Part shown: positions 28,401 to 41,860 of the stretch, piece by piece
How positions within the stretch are numbered: position 1 is the stretch's first letter
Layout: every line of letters starts with the position of its first letter
From: Coffea arabica
Taxonomy: Eukaryota; Streptophyta; Magnoliopsida; Gentianales; Rubiaceae
Direction: 5' to 3'
Length of the DNA: 64,000 nt
Assembly: GCF_036785885.1 (NCBI RefSeq)
Contig: NC_092320.1
Coordinates: 12,091,557-12,155,556 of the forward strand
Notes under the pieces: generated by a model
Database searches by the model: none
Told to the model about the DNA's origin: nothing
Seen by the model: only the letters and a program-made list of their open reading frames with translations
Translations under genes and position numbers: made by a program

Positions 28401-31400
28401 GAAACTTATTTATTTCTCCTTACAGAGCTTTTGGCTTGGATGGATAGTAGGCTCATGGCCATTATTTTGGGCTCTTTTTGTCAGCTTTGTGCTTGGGACT
28501 GCATACTCAATGAACGTAAGTGAAATATGAAACCTATGCCTTCACTAAATAGTTTTCTTATTTCCGGAGACTCTGGATTTTGCCTTCAAATGCACTGCTG
28601 ATGTCAATTTCCAATGCAGTAATTTTTTTTTTTTTGGCCTGCCCAAAGTATAAAGTCTTTAGTTTTGGTTCTCCAATGCAGCAATTTATATTTTTTGCCT
28701 GCCCAAAGTCAGTACTGATAAAGTCTTTAGTTTTGGTTTTGGTCCATTCCAATTTAGTATCACCTTCCCTCTATCCATCAGCAAAATGTAGTGGCTCCGC
28801 ATGTTTTGCCACTACCTACTTACATTTGAAGTAAATATTGTTGGCTGAATATTCCACCCATGAAACTAAAATGTTCTGTTTGATGAGCATGATTTAGAAT
28901 GGTTAGAATGGACATCTGCATTTTGCTGGTTAGAATGGTTGATCGTCACTAATCATAAGAGTACGAGGTAAGTTGACAGTGACTTGTTCAATCTGTCCTT
29001 TTAGTCTGATCTTACAACATTTCTGTTAGACAGGTATACATACGAAACTAATCTTGTAGCATGTCATCTTTACATTAAAACATTCTTTGATTGTCTTTAA
29101 GGATGTATATGGTTCTTGAATTGCTCTATGATATGATCTGTATTGTTGTTTCAGTTATATGCACTAGTAAATTGCCATTAACAACTTTACATTGAGGGTT
29201 GTTAAATTCTGGAAGCTCACAAACTCATCTGGCTTCTGCCCTCTCATGTCCTTAGTGTATAGGGACCATTGCTATTATTCTAGCTTTCCTAATGAAATGT
29301 GCCAGAAGATCCTGTGAGTAGGCTGCTAACCAATCTTGTATTTGTTGTAAGAGAAAAAGTTCTTGGCAAGCAAAAGTGGATGCACATTATGTGAAACTCC
29401 TATTTTGAAATTTTCTCGCATAAAACGTGTTCATCTTAGTCTTATGCTTTAGCAAGTAGTTCAGTTTTTGGCTTCTACACTGTTCGAGTGAGAGGAATAA
29501 CATTTCCAATTTATTGGCTAATTTACTTGTGATGTCATGTTATGTGATAAGAGTTTTCAAAATCAAGTTTTGTTGCTTAATAGATCACAGGATTGCTTCA
29601 CTGAATTACTTTGGTTTGGAACTTATTTTTCCTCCTGTATTATAATTCTTCAGGCCTTTCTTTGGTGGTACCACTTCAGGCCAACTTCCGATTTTGCAAT
29701 TATTTGTAAACCTTCAAGATAATAGTTGCATATAAGACTCCAGAATTCCTTGTTTAGCACAGGATGCTTTTTCCTGAATGAAAAGAAAAAAGTGGAACTT
29801 GTTCTTAGTCTCCTTCGTCCTTTCAATTATCAATCTTCAGTTCATTTGGTGCTGGCAGGTCATCAAGCAAGAGGTTCTAGATTCAAATATTTCTAATATT
29901 TAATTCGTTTTAATATGTGAACAGCTCCATCAATACATTGCCAACAACTAGCCCTCAAAAAAAAAGAAAAGAAAAGAAAAACCTTGCATCTATCCGAGAG
30001 CAGGAAGCACGAGACCATAACTTCCCATTTGAAATATCATCTCCAATTAGAACATTTATTGCTGACAATGCAAATTAACACAGTAATGATTCCTGTTGAT
30101 ATATTGGGATAAGAATATAGAGCGATTGAGTTGGCTTACATAAAGTGGAATGGCCTAGCTGTTTAAGCAAGTACTTGCCCATGTTTAGCATTGTAGTGGT
30201 AGAAATCTGGGATACCCAGAAGGGGTTTTCTATGCCAATGCTCACAGTTTTCCGGTCCTTTGCAGGTACCATGGTTGAGATGGAAGAGATTTGCATTTGT
30301 TGCTGCACTCTGCATCTTAGCTGTGCGAGCTGTAATTGTACAGTTAGCATTTTATTTGCACATTCAGGTCATCCTCGATCTGTTCTAAGTAATATATTTT
30401 GGTATAAATGTTTTTTCTGTGAAATGGAGTGACTCAGTTTGTAGTTGCGAATTATGTTGTCATTCTCAGATAAGCTAACCGTGTTGAAATATGGCATTCT
30501 TTTTACCATTTCCTAATAGTCTCCGAGTTTAAGCAACAAGAGGACTTTTATCATCCTTTACTATCATATATGGTAGCAGTAGACTGGATGATTACCAATG
30601 TATAAGCTTGACAGTTCTGGTGATGCGTGGATCTGATTCTTTATGACCCTTGTTCACAGACTTATGGCAGTGTAATAAGCTTTGCTGCAGCTTAACAAAT
30701 AGGGTTTCTTCTGGGATGTGAAGAATTGCTTGTTCTTGATATTTTGCTTTGTGATATTATGTCAGCTTCAGTTGCTAACTGATTACTAATCTGTAGTAAA
30801 TTCTTTCAGACTTTTGTATTCAGACGACCAGCTCTCTTGTCAAAGCCTGTAATTTTTGCCACTGCATTCATGACCTTCTTCTCCGTTGTTATTGCACTAT
30901 TCAAGGTGAATGTTTTTACTTGGTATGCTGGGGGGGTAATCTCTTGGTTACAAAGCAAAAGCATTTCAACTGAACAGCATCATAGAAGTTTGGGGCTTGG
31001 GATATCTATAAATTTATGATTACAATTTAAAGCTATCTTGGATTTTTTATACCATTCCTCTGATTGCATAACCAGTGTGACTAAATGTGTCCAATTCTGA
31101 TATTTAGATCAAAGGATAACATTCTGTAATTTGTCCCCTTGCATTGAAGTCAACGTTGCTGTTATCTGGAATTCTGGTGACCGACTAAGAAACTTCAACC
31201 CTAAAATTTACATAAATGGTTTACTTAGGAATATTGCTACTTCAAACGAACATCTAAACTGCCTAAAGGTGATTCAGCATGTTGAACAATGTACAAGAAG
31301 AAATTACTATCTACTTTTTGATACAGGTTGCATTTAGCTTGGTTTGTGCTTTTCTTCTGCAAGATACTGGACTAAAGTGAGTTACGTGATGACATTTTTA

Positions 31401-32312
31401 TTTTGTAGGATATTCCTGATATTGTTGGAGACAAGATATATGGTATTGAATCTTTTAGTGTCCGATTGGGTCAAGAGAGGGTTAGTTCTTAAGCATTGTT
31501 CACAAAAAATTCCAGGTCAAGGTCTTATTTTGCCTTTCTTTTCCCCGGGTTGGTCCTGATTCAATTATGACAGGTGTTTTGGATTTGTATATCCCTTCTT
31601 CAAATGGCTTATATTGTCGCTATTTTTGTTGGAGTGACATCTTCCCAACTCTGGAGCAAGTACATTATGGTAAGGATCTCTTCCTACGGTATTACTTTGT
31701 CATTGTGAGGCATCGAAGCGCTAAACTTGCACTCATACACAGTTCTGAAAAGTTAGGAGTTTCATTTGCAAAACTTCTTTACATAGGTTTCTTCCATAAT
31801 TAAATTCAGTAGCGATTAACTAGCATTATACAACAGTCTCAATGCATCGTAAAATTCAGGTTGGTGGTCACATCCTCTTGGCTTCAATACTTTGGAGGCG
31901 AGCCAAATCTGTTGATCTGGAAAGCAAGACACAAATAATATCCTTTTACATGTTCATCTGGAAGGTACTGTCTGGTTCAAACTATGAAATTGGATATTCT
32001 AAAACCAAAATGAAACTTTAGCCTATCAAACAAGTGAGAGAATTTACATCCAAACTATTGACAAATGGCACTGAGCTGGGTAGCCATTGACCATTTTAAC
32101 TTTCTGTACATATTTGGTGCATACTACAAAGAGAAATGGGGTGTTTAGACCCATACATACATCAGAAAGTTCTCTCGTGTTCTTTTATACACATGCTTGT
32201 TTTCCTGCATCTTTGAATTTAGCATCAGTACAAAACTAAAATGCGTTTTGGAATGTTTTGCATTTTGCAGCTCTTTTATGCAGAGTATTTCCTCATACCT
32301 CTAGTAAGGTAA
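25406..32312 (+). CDS. VTE2: Homogentisate phytyltransferase, chloroplast (tocopherol synthesis)
   Basis: Twelve exons: 25406-25493, 25980-26251, 26432-26515, 26604-26678, 27399-27482, 28426-28515, 30266-30367, 30810-30905, 31409-31480, 31574-31669, 31860-31964, 32271-32312. All junctions are GT-AG and the joined frame is 401 aa; Arabidopsis HPT1 is 393. It joins homogentisate to phytyl diphosphate, the committed step to tocopherols in plastids. A transit peptide fills roughly the first 95 residues, followed by SRPHTVIGT (about 112-120). The prenyl-diphosphate motif [10 protein letters not shown] is at 164-173 and the second aspartate motif [10 protein letters not shown] at 297-306. Several hydrophobic helices follow (UbiA family). 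Intron 4 contains a duplicated exon end and donor; intron 5 contains a SINE. Confidence 0.96.
26653..26784 (+). repeat. 63-bp tandem duplication of the VTE2 exon 4 donor region
   Basis: 26653-26715 and 26722-26784 align without gaps, with 7 differences in 63. The unit covers the last 26 bases of exon 4 (LSDIDIDK), the donor gtaggac and the following intron, including tttttag|gt. The second copy has a mutated coding part but keeps the donor. Confidence 0.92.
27950..28188 (-). mobile_element. SINE in VTE2 intron 5, minus orientation
   Basis: Poly-T at the left end is the tail, and a perfect 15-bp duplication, gatctttgcctatct, flanks it (27935-27949 and 28189-28203). The minus-strand head starts taaccaccagcctttgggtt. 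It shares that head with the SINE at 3340 and its body (gcagtgcacccgtctg-like) with the one at 59994. It lies antisense to VTE2. Confidence 0.88.
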
Positions 32313-35300
32313 GCTGGAGAAATTTAAAGAGAATGGCCCCCCATTTGTCTGCCTCATGGCATGACAAGGCTTTTTCCTTTTTTTCCTTTTTCCCCTTATG
32401 CATCTGTGGATTTGTGTTGAGTAGATACGGCAAGGATGCTTAGATTTGTGCTCCATGCAGAAGACTTGACATAGTCTTGGACTCGAATACTTCTAATTCT
32501 AGCCATGAAATCCTATTTCAAAGTCATTGTTGTCATTTTCCCTCTTGACCATTTACTGAATTGGGGAGTTAAAATTTCTGGATGATTGTGGTACGCATGC
32601 TTTTTTTTTTTTTTTCCCTGATAGTTATATGGATTATTAAGTGAAAGAGGGGAGAAAAAAAAAAAAAAAAAAAAAGAGGAAGATAATCCTAAACGAGGAT
32701 GCAAATGCTCAGTATAATTGGGTGGTAGATAAATGAATACGCCTTAATCTAATAGTTGAAGTTGAGGTCCGAGAGTTTTGAACTTTGAGTTTAAATTCTG
32801 TGTCCCCTTTTCTATTCTTTAAATTCCACCATTTCCTTTTTAAAAAAAAAAAAAAAAATTAAGAAAGAAAAATTAGGTGCTGTAACTTGCGGACTGGTAG
32901 AGATGGAGCTGGTGGGCTCGCTGATCTTGACTAGACCAAAGATTGGAGGGTTGAACTGTCGGTTTGGTTGGGCTGGGCTGGGCCCAGACCATGACTAGGA
33001 CTTTTCTAGTTCTCCTTCTTCACCTTTATTCCAAAGTTCCTAAGAAAACTACCTCAAGAAAATTGACACTCGAAAAAAACGTTTATTTCTCTGTTATACT
33101 AATAAACAACGACGTTTTCAATCATAATCTAGGCGTCGGTCGTACATTTGAGCTAAAGAAGAAATTGCCAAAGAACGACATATTTTGGTTTAGTCGAATA
33201 TTTTAGGTAAATCAGGCTACGCATTTTAGTGGGTTTGTATTACGTAGACAGAGTGAATTGGATGACTTGGGGAAAGATGCAGGAAGCTTCCTACAAGGAT
33301 GATGGTGCTGGCAATTAGAAATTAGCTAAAACTGGCAAAGCAATTTTAGTTCAATTATGGTGAACGTCAGGAATCACTAAGTAGGACTACCAAATTGCTT
33401 TAAAAAAAAAAAAAAAAAAAGTAGGAGTACAAATAGTTGACGAAGTTTTCAATTTTTTTTTTAATTTTTTTTTTTTCGTTGGCATCTTATAGTCGTCATC
33501 TTTATGCTCAGGTAAGATTTGGAGCTTATTTTATTACTATATTGGGTGCCATTTTACCTAGGTTTAGAGTTTGTTCAAATTTTAGCTTAGTCCATGGAGT
33601 TTGGAATTTCAAAAAAAAAAAATCTACGGAAAAGAGAAGGATCTGAAAGTCGAACCGGAAAAACTTTAAACCTTACAATGAGAAAGGGGAAAGGAGAAGG
33701 TTTGAAAGGGGAAAGGAGAAGGTTTGAAGATGGGATCAATTCACCAAGAAGGAAAAAATGAAGGTGTAAATCAGCGAGCGATGTCATAGTTAGAAAATAA
33801 CTAATGTCCCAGTTAATTGAGTCAAGTCTTGGAAACATTAAATTCCTTTTAACTTACCTGCTGTCAATCTTTCACTTGCTTGCCCAAAGTTTGACCTCCT
33901 CTATTCATTTAAAATGATGATGATCTGTTTGATTTGCAATCAACATCATTCAACCATTCAAGCCCATAACGAGATGGAGAAAAATTCAAGTTGAGCTTTT
34001 GGATGCTTTATTGATTATTCTTCAACCCCATAAAAATTTTTTTTTAAAAAAAAAAAAGAAGAGAGAAAAGGCAGGACAGACAAGAACAGCACAAGGGTTG
34101 GATGAGTGGATGGTAGAAGCCTGAAATCCATGTGCCGTTGTATTTCCTAAGATGTACGTGGATGATCGAGCGTTAGAAGCTTTTCTTGATTGGAAGCACC
34201 AAACCGAGACAACCACTAAAAATTATTTCCAAACCTGCAGTGAAAATAAGACCAAATGGTGAATAGAATCTAGCCTGCCTCTTTAGCCTCTCTCCTCCCA
34301 ATCTTCCCATACAATAATGTCGAAAAGTTGAAACCAGCTTTCAAGCCTGAACATAATGGGAGACGAGGAATTTACTCAAAAAGCACTGGACGGTAAGGAG
34401 TGGGTACAAAACACAACTAGCAATTTTCAATACCACTCAGTATTCATTTTTAGATCCTTCTGGCTACCGCTTGTATCTTGTCTGTCGTTGCTTTTCTAGT
34501 GGAGTTTTGTTATCTAAATTTTCTGGGGCACCAAAAAAAAAAAATAATAATAATGGGGGATGAAGATGGAGAGTGGGACCATGAGAATTTTTTTATCATG
34601 GAGGGGAGCAAGGGGAGGAGACCTCTGTCCATTCCATCCGGCCAAAAGTTCTCAATCAAGAGTCAAAACGGGTATAAAGTAGAATATATTCCAAAATAGC
34701 CAGAAACTTGAGTTGCGGGGATAGCCCTATTCTTCCGTCCCATGTCATGTGTCTCTTAGGCTATACATTCATGCATTTGTCCCCCGTTACAGAATCAAAT
34801 TAAGGTCTACGTGCCCAATAATCACATAAAATGGGAGAGATAAAGGGCAATGTAATGAGAGGTTGTTTTTCAAACTTTTAAGGACCAAATCTACTATAAT
34901 GAGAGGTTGTTCTTATGACCCACGAATGCCTCTGATCGGAACTGAAATTCAACAGCTTGTCATAATCGTAAGATTTAACTCCATACATTTGTCTCTAAAA
35001 TCCAGCTTAGCCGCTAGAGATATTAGTTGATGACGGTGAAGTCTTTGATTCGACTTTTCAAATTCTCTCTTTTCATCCTTCTCCTTTATAAGGTTTAAAT
35101 TTCCCCTTAAACCAAAAAAAAAATAAAAATCCCCTTCAATCTTCACCTTTAGAAGAACAGCAAATTAAGCACACTGGTAATCAGTCACTAATATGAATTT
35201 CAAACATGATTTTCAGAATTCAATGTCCTGTCTGCTTTAACTTTTCTTGAAAATTTGAAGGTTTAGGCCACATCGGCAGAGTTGTCAATAGATTTATAAT

Positions 35301-38300
35301 AATCTGTTTAAAATAGAAAGAGAAGAACTAAGTAGATCTTTGTTGTAGAAGAGAAAGCTGATGTGAGAAATCTATGTAGTATCGATCTGCGCACAAACAT
35401 TCCGCTCACTAAAAGACGGATTAGCTTGTTGATTTCATGGATCCACTTCTTCTTTTTTTCTTTTCTTTCGAGATAAGTGGAAGGTTTCGAATCTAGAATC
35501 TCTCACTTACACTCCCTTCCCTTCCGATGGTACCCAATCCATTCCCCTCTCATGATCCACTTATAAATACTCCACTTTATTATTTTGCACACAAAAGGAT
35601 CTTCAAGCATCCTCGCTTTCATTTTTCTGAGAAATCTTATCAATATACAGAAAATCATGAATTGAAATGTGAAATGTGGCCAGTTGTAGCACACATTAAT
35701 TTAGCAACCCTTTATATAACGAGAAATGACGTGCTTACTAAAGCATTCAGATAGTAATAGGCTATCTATCGTGGTTTTATAGTATGCAATAATTCATCAA
35801 TTTTTAGTTTGCTTGTCAAATACTACTGGCAAATTAACAAGCGATCCTTGGGGCGTAGGGTGACACCCTAAATAGTGAATTTGGAGATTGCATGCATGAT
35901 GCAGTTAGGGATGACAAAGGTATGCACGTTTTGGGGAAAAATGAAATAGTAGTCCCCACAAATTTGAGAATCAAAGGAATTAGCAGTCCCCACAAATTTG
36001 CCTTCCATGAACTTCAAACATGAAAATGTTTTGGTTTACCTACTCGTTATTTTCCGTGGAGGGATGGAATTTGGAAACGGGAATGGAGCAGAGAATTAGA
36101 ATTTAGAGTCGAGAGCCTTGGAGTCTCTGCCCTTAGTCCTTGGACCTTGCTTTATCTAACCTTCGCCGTCATGCCTGTTGAAAAAGTGGACTTGCAGAGA
36201 GGCCAACTTCAAGTTGGGCACGCAAGGAAAGAGCGTGCTGTTGCCTATTAGACGAGTATTTGAGACAAAAGATGAGAGATTTTGGGTCATAATCAAACAA
36301 AACAATTACGGCTCGCTTCTTCCACTCATTAAAAATGGGATTTAATTCTCGCTGCCAGTTAATATTCTCCATCTACCATCTCCCTATCCTTTCCTTCGTT
36401 TGGTTCTCTCTCTCTCTCTCTCTCGTCCTCCCTTTACTGATAAATTAGGAAGAAGAACATCTTTTGGGTTGTGTAAGAATCAATGATCTATACTAGTCGC
36501 TTAGAAAAATTCATTTGGATATGACTGTCCAATCACCCGTAATATCATACATGTAGGTTTGACCATGAAATAGTTTGGAGTATGTGGACAGCCACCGACG
36601 ACGATAAGATCACTATCTACATTGCTTATTCCCTCTGCTGCTCTGCTCAAATTTTCAACTTCCATATTTTCCCAGGGAAGGTTCTACTCTATTTTCTATA
36701 TGTTGCCCGGAAGCCAAATTTACCACAAACGTCGCTCTCTTTACTTCCTACACTTGGCCCCTGGTCATCAAAAACCCCACGCCTGGTACGGAGTTGAAAA
36801 ACTCCAGAGAGAACATGAAACTTCCTCTAGAGAACTGTATGTACTTGGCCTTTTCAGAAAGCTGCGGACATATATGGTTTCTGGAGTGATTACTGACTTC
36901 ATTATTTTTATAGCGTCAAAAATCAGTTGCATAATCTACCCCGCTTTTGAGTCATTGTTGATGTCAACTAGCAGCCAACGTTTCACTTTGACTGCGATTT
37001 TATCTCCATTATTGGGACTCTGGACGTAAGCATGTAATTAAATAATCTCACGAACTAAGACACATTTAATTGCCACTAGTTTAAATTGAAGGGCTATATA
37101 GTTGTTGATAAACAACGCAGAGTAGTCGGTATGAAAGCCCTGCTACAGTGAAAAACAGGTATTAGCCGTACAAATTGCAAGATCATGATGATTTCAGCTC
37201 TAATTAATTGATTGTGCAATATAATATGAGTGCGTGCATGTCTTCATGTGAATGTCCAGTATCGCTCGCGAAATGCTGAATTTCTTTTTCTTTTTCTTTT
37301 TTTTTTTTTAGTGGTTGCTCTGTGCAGATATCTAGTAGACAGGAAACCTGGAAAATTTAGGCCAACAAAATCTACTTTGTGGGGTGGATCTCATGGTTTA
37401 GTTCTCTAAAAGGACATTAAAGCCAGCCAAAAGCCATGCTCTCACGAGTCATGAGTCACGACTCACTTGCAAAGGTATAGCAAAATAAGAATGGAGATAT
37501 TAACGAGTGCTCAATGAGTATTAAATTAATAATTAAGGAGCACTTCAAATATGAGTTTCTCTTTTTAAAGGAATGCCTTTAGATTTTTATTTTTTTTTTT
37601 TTTAAAAAACCCTCGTTACTATCGTAAGCAAATTCAAGTATTAACTAATTTATTATGGCCAGTGAACTAAACAAGTTTTGTGACTAGTGGGTGCAAGCGT
37701 AGCCTAATTAATAAGACATATTTTACCTGTAATCGAATTATCTAAGAGGTAAGTGAGGAGTCACGGTTGATCCTCTTTTTTTCTTTTATTTATAAAAAGA
37801 CATATTAACGTATATTTAATTAGTGAATAACTCTATTATCAATTAATCATGTGTTCGGATGAGATAACATCAGAAGATGCTTGCTACTCATCCGTGAATA
37901 AAAGTGAATTACTTCAGTCGAGCTTTTGCTGTTTTATAGATATCATTTTTCCCCCTTCATAACTGGTTCAATTGGTGCAAATTTAATTGACATCAGAATC
38001 ATGATCTCCTGAAACTCTCACTTGAAGGGTTGACTTTTATTTCTATAGTCGGTAATTTCGTGCAAGTTTGCCAATAAAAACCCAGAGACAAATTAAGACA
38101 ATGACAACGACCACAAAGGCTAAATATATCTTCTATTTTGGCAAAATGTGTCTAGCGGCACCATAATTGTACTCTGATTACGTTTTCCTCAGCATTATTA
38201 GAAAAGAAATCTGGCAAAGTGATCGAAGAAACCAGCAAGTATGAATTGAATATTCAAACAAGCAGGCTACACGTGTTGCCAAATGGCTCTTAAATATCTG

Positions 38301-38610
38301 CTTCTTGATGCTCTCAATCAAATGATGCCAATTGTTCTGCTTAAGCTGTAACGTAACTTGCTGGGAAATCATCAATAATATTCAAGCCACGAGACCTTGA
38401 GAGTAAACCAGCATCCTCCAGCCGGGGATGAAAGGTTACTTTGATGAGGCCAAAAACAGCTATAGTTTTCACCATCGAACACCAAGGGGTCCAGATTCGG
38501 CCGACAAGATTCGACGGTGCAAAGTTTTATATACATAAGCACTAACAAACCATTTTGTGCTGTCGTTTCATGTAAAACTAACAAAATTGTAACGACAAAA
38601 CAAAGGGAAT
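32313..38610. other. Long intergenic region downstream of VTE2
   Basis: About 6 kb without a recognisable gene. It contains several poly-A or poly-T runs (32601, 32655, 32842, 33402, 34040, 37296, 37589), some probably tails of decayed retroposons. A short degenerate tRNA-like stretch lies near 37690-37770. A frame of 135 codons at 36622-37029 has no recognisable content. The VTE2 3' UTR lies at the start. Confidence 0.4.
33683..33726 (+). repeat. Perfect 22-bp tandem duplication
   Basis: Two identical purine-rich 22-bp units lie side by side (33683-33704 and 33705-33726). A recent local duplication in non-coding DNA. Confidence 0.85.
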
Positions 38611-38618
38611 AGCAATAC

Positions 38619-39458
38619 TAGAGGTGTCAAAATGGATGACTTAGGCGGGTTTGGGTTGGGTAAAATGGGTAATGGATATAAGTGAGTCAACTCATTTATA
38701 CCCATTTAATTAGATGGGTATAAATGGGTAAGTCAAAAAATGAATTGGGTAACCCAATTACCCATTTATAACCCATTCATTTTAACTTTTTGTAAATTCA
38801 TTTAAATTCATTTTTGCAAACTAAGTTAGCAATTTATACCACTCTTTGTACCCATCATTAGTTTTAAATATTTACTTATAATGTTCAATAAACTTAATTA
38901 CCAATTTTTTTTTCATTTATACTCTATGTCACAAAATTACCTATTATTTAATAATTGAATAATAAGAATATAAAAATTTGAACTAAGTTCTATAAAATTT
39001 AATATAAAAACTTAATCGAAAAATTTTGAACCCCTAACATTTTTTTCATATATAAATTTAAAATTTCATTTTATAAAGATAAGAAAATAGGCTAAAATTT
39101 ATCATAAATTGCTAATGCTAAAAAATGAGCAAGTTAACAAACTAAGAGAAAATAAAATAATAAGATAAAATCAACAAATAATAATAATAATAATAATAAT
39201 GAAACAAAAGTTGTTGACATCATGACAAAATGAAAATTTTGAAAAAAAAAAGGTGGGAGAAAAGAAGAGACTTGGGTGGAAGAGAATTCTAAATGGGTTA
39301 ATTGGGTTTGATGGGTTACCCAATAATACCCATTTATTAAATGGGTATTATTGGGTAACCCATTTATACCCGTATACAAAAATTTAAGATACCCATATAC
39401 ATCTATTCATGGACGGGTATGGGTAAATTTATTTAGGTGGGTTGATTTGTCACCTCTA
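38619..39458 (+). mobile_element. hAT-type non-autonomous element, 840 bp, copy B
   Basis: It begins TAGAGGTGTCAAAATGG and ends TTTGTCACCTCTA, giving an inverted repeat of TAGAGGTGwCAAA type. An 8-bp duplication with one difference flanks it (agcaatac at 38611-38618, agcaatat at 39459-39466). Both ends match copy A at 22914-23738 in opposite orientation. No transposase frame. Confidence 0.85.
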
Positions 39459-39466
39459 AGCAATAT

Positions 39467-40100
39467 CATAAATGAACGGGTGGGATTGGGTGCCGTAGCT
39501 GTACGAGCTTCTTGTGCAGTAGTTTTCGTCTTCATCATTAACGTGAATCCGACGAAAATTTTGTTTTGAACTATGATGGTTCCGTTGTATTCAAATTTTG
39601 TTCCATTGTTCTACAACTAACGTCTTTGCTTCTGCTTTTTTTGAGCAAGGACCAATACTTTTACCAAGTTTGACTTTGAGCACTCAAATTTATATCTTAC
39701 CTCATTTTACATTTTTTATTTTGATACTTATGATATTGGCCTAGCTAATAATGGTAGCAATATAATGTTACCATAAAAAAATATCTTGAGTGCATTTTTT
39801 CTGGCAACGCTTCCGTTTGCCGCCATATGAGTGCTCTTTTTATGTGTTCAGGGAAAGAAGTTTTTATCTCAACAACAACAAACATTTCATTTCTTTCTTT
39901 CTGAAGGAGAAAGTGGTTCGAGAATTGAATGAGATAAGTAAGGAAGATAAACGGGAAAATTTTAAATTCAGGAGGCAGGGCTGCAAACTTTTGTGTTTAG
40001 CTTTGGATGCCAAAGTCAAAAGAACATTTTAAATTAGATATCAAGCTTATCTACGAGGCCCTATCCACAAAAATTATATGATGATAAATATGTACCAAGT
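39467..40100. other. Intergenic DNA, no feature seen
   Basis: AT-rich spacer between the hAT element and the tandem-repeat block. No supported gene. Confidence 0.4.
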
Positions 40101-41375
40101 TTTCCAATTTATCTCTTAAACTTCCAAGCTTACCAACTTTTTCTCCTTTCTCCAAGTACGAAGTTTCTCAGTTTATTTCGTCTCTTAAACTCCCAAGCTT
40201 ACCAACTTTTTCTTCTCTCTCCAATCCGAAGAACTTCCAAGCTTACCAACTTTTTTCTTCGCTCCCTAAGCAAGAAGTTTCTCAATGGGATAATTTCAAA
40301 AACCTCCCCTGAGATTTCTGATAATTTCACTAGCCTCCCCAAAAGTTACAAAATTTCACAAACGACCCCTACGATTAAGGTTTTTATAACAAAATTAGTT
40401 CAATTAGAAAAAAAGTACTTTAAAAAAAGAGAGATGAAACTTTAATTCCATAAATACCCGTTATGCATATGTATAAATTGTATTAGTAAAAGATAAAAAT
40501 AATTAAAAGTTAGAAACAATTAATACATACATTTCATTATTCAAAAAATTCATATTTAATAAATTAGACAACACAAATAAGTAACAAAACTACACTAATG
40601 ATCACAAGATTCAGCAAAATAGACTAGTCATCTCTTTTAACATGATGTTTGCCATGATTCTTATGATTTTGAACAAAATTTTTTTTAAAATTTTGCCTTT
40701 CTTTTCCCTCTTCTTCCATTAGGTATATTAATTGATGTTATTTTGTAAATACAAGTCATCATTCATTATTAAGGAAATTTTCAACAGTTATTTTCATTAG
40801 TTAGTTATTAATAGTTAATTAGTACTCCAATTACTTAATCGTTGGATATTAGTAAATGAGAATGAATGAAAAAGAAAGACAAAATTTTAAAATTTTTATT
40901 AATCAAATTCACAAGAATAATAGCAAATATCATGTCAAAAGAGATGACTAGTTTGTTTTGCTGAATCTTGTGATCATTAGTGTAGTTTTTTACTTATTGG
41001 TGTTGTCTAATTTATTAAATATAAACTTTTTGAATAATGAAATATATGTATTAATTGTTTCTAACTTTTAATTATTTTTATTCTTTTACTAATAAAACTT
41101 ATATACATGCATAACAGGTATTCATGAAATCTAAGTTTTATCTCTTTTTTTAAAGTACGTTTTTAATGTTATTTTTTCTAATTAGACTAATTTTATTATC
41201 AAGACCTTAAAATTTTATTATCAAAATTTTAATCTCAGGAGAGATTTGCATAATTTTGTAAACTTTAGGAGAGACTAGTGAAATTATCAAAAACCTCAGG
41301 AGAGGTTATCCCTTTCTCAATTTATCTCTTGAACTTCCAAGCTTACCAACTTTTTCTTCTCTCTCTCTCTCAGGA
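40101..41375 (+). repeat. Tandem minisatellite split by a MULE MITE
   Basis: A unit containing cttccaagcttaccaacttt recurs with variation at about 40121, 40189, 40233 and 41334, with flanking words such as agtttctcaatttatctctt. The fourth copy is separated from the first three by the element at 40287-41312, so that element inserted into an existing array. Confidence 0.7.
40287..41312. mobile_element. Mutator-type MITE with about 420-bp inverted arms
   Basis: A perfect 9-bp duplication, tttctcaat, flanks it (40278-40286 and 41313-41321), as expected for Mutator-like elements. The left arm (40287 to about 40705) and the right arm (about 40870 to 41312) are inverted copies with high similarity throughout, separated by about 160 bp. 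Both termini start GGGATAA. There is no transposase. Transcribed across, it would make a long hairpin RNA. Confidence 0.9.
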
Positions 41376-41687
41376 GTTGAGCTCTCTTTTTCTTTTGTTT
41401 TCTTTTTAAAATTCTCAAACCAGGCTTTAGTTACCCAGATAAACGTTGTCAATATAGCTAAAGATCAGGGGAAATGGCTGGCACGAGCCGGAGAGGGACA
41501 TGCATATGAATTGGATGTTTCAATGGCGTTGAATCGTGGTCATTTGGGTGCGAAAAAATACTACTACTTGCTAAGAAATTTATCCATGAAATTTAACAGT
41601 TCAAGGAATCTGAAGGTCAGGACTCGGGAGAAGAAGCGGTCCAAATCGGGAGAAGAGGCGGTCCAAATCTAAGTTCTTGTTTAATAA
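41376..41687. other. Intergenic DNA with a short tandem repeat
   Basis: Near 41623-41668 the word cgggagaagaagcggtccaa is repeated with one change directly after itself. No gene is recognisable. Confidence 0.4.
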
Positions 41688-41860
41688 TGGTTTGTTTGGA
41701 TTGTGTTTTATTTCCCCAATTTTATCTGCTTACATCATCATTACAATTTTCAATACACCTTTTTATCTTCCCAATTACCTTTTTATCTCACACACATCAC
41801 ATCACAAAAAGTGCTACAGTAAAAATATTCCAAATAAAACACAATCTAATTCAACATTTA
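41688..41860 (-). mobile_element. MITE of the GTTTGGATTG family, copy 1
   Basis: The left end gtttgtttggattgtg and an inverted copy of gattgtgttttattt near the right end define it. On the minus strand it contains tttttgtgatgtgatg, shared with the copy at 47841. Target duplication not resolved. Confidence 0.55.

Noticed and set aside
36622-37029. 135-codon frame, plus strand
   Set aside because: No recognisable domain, no exon partners, and AT-rich intergenic context.
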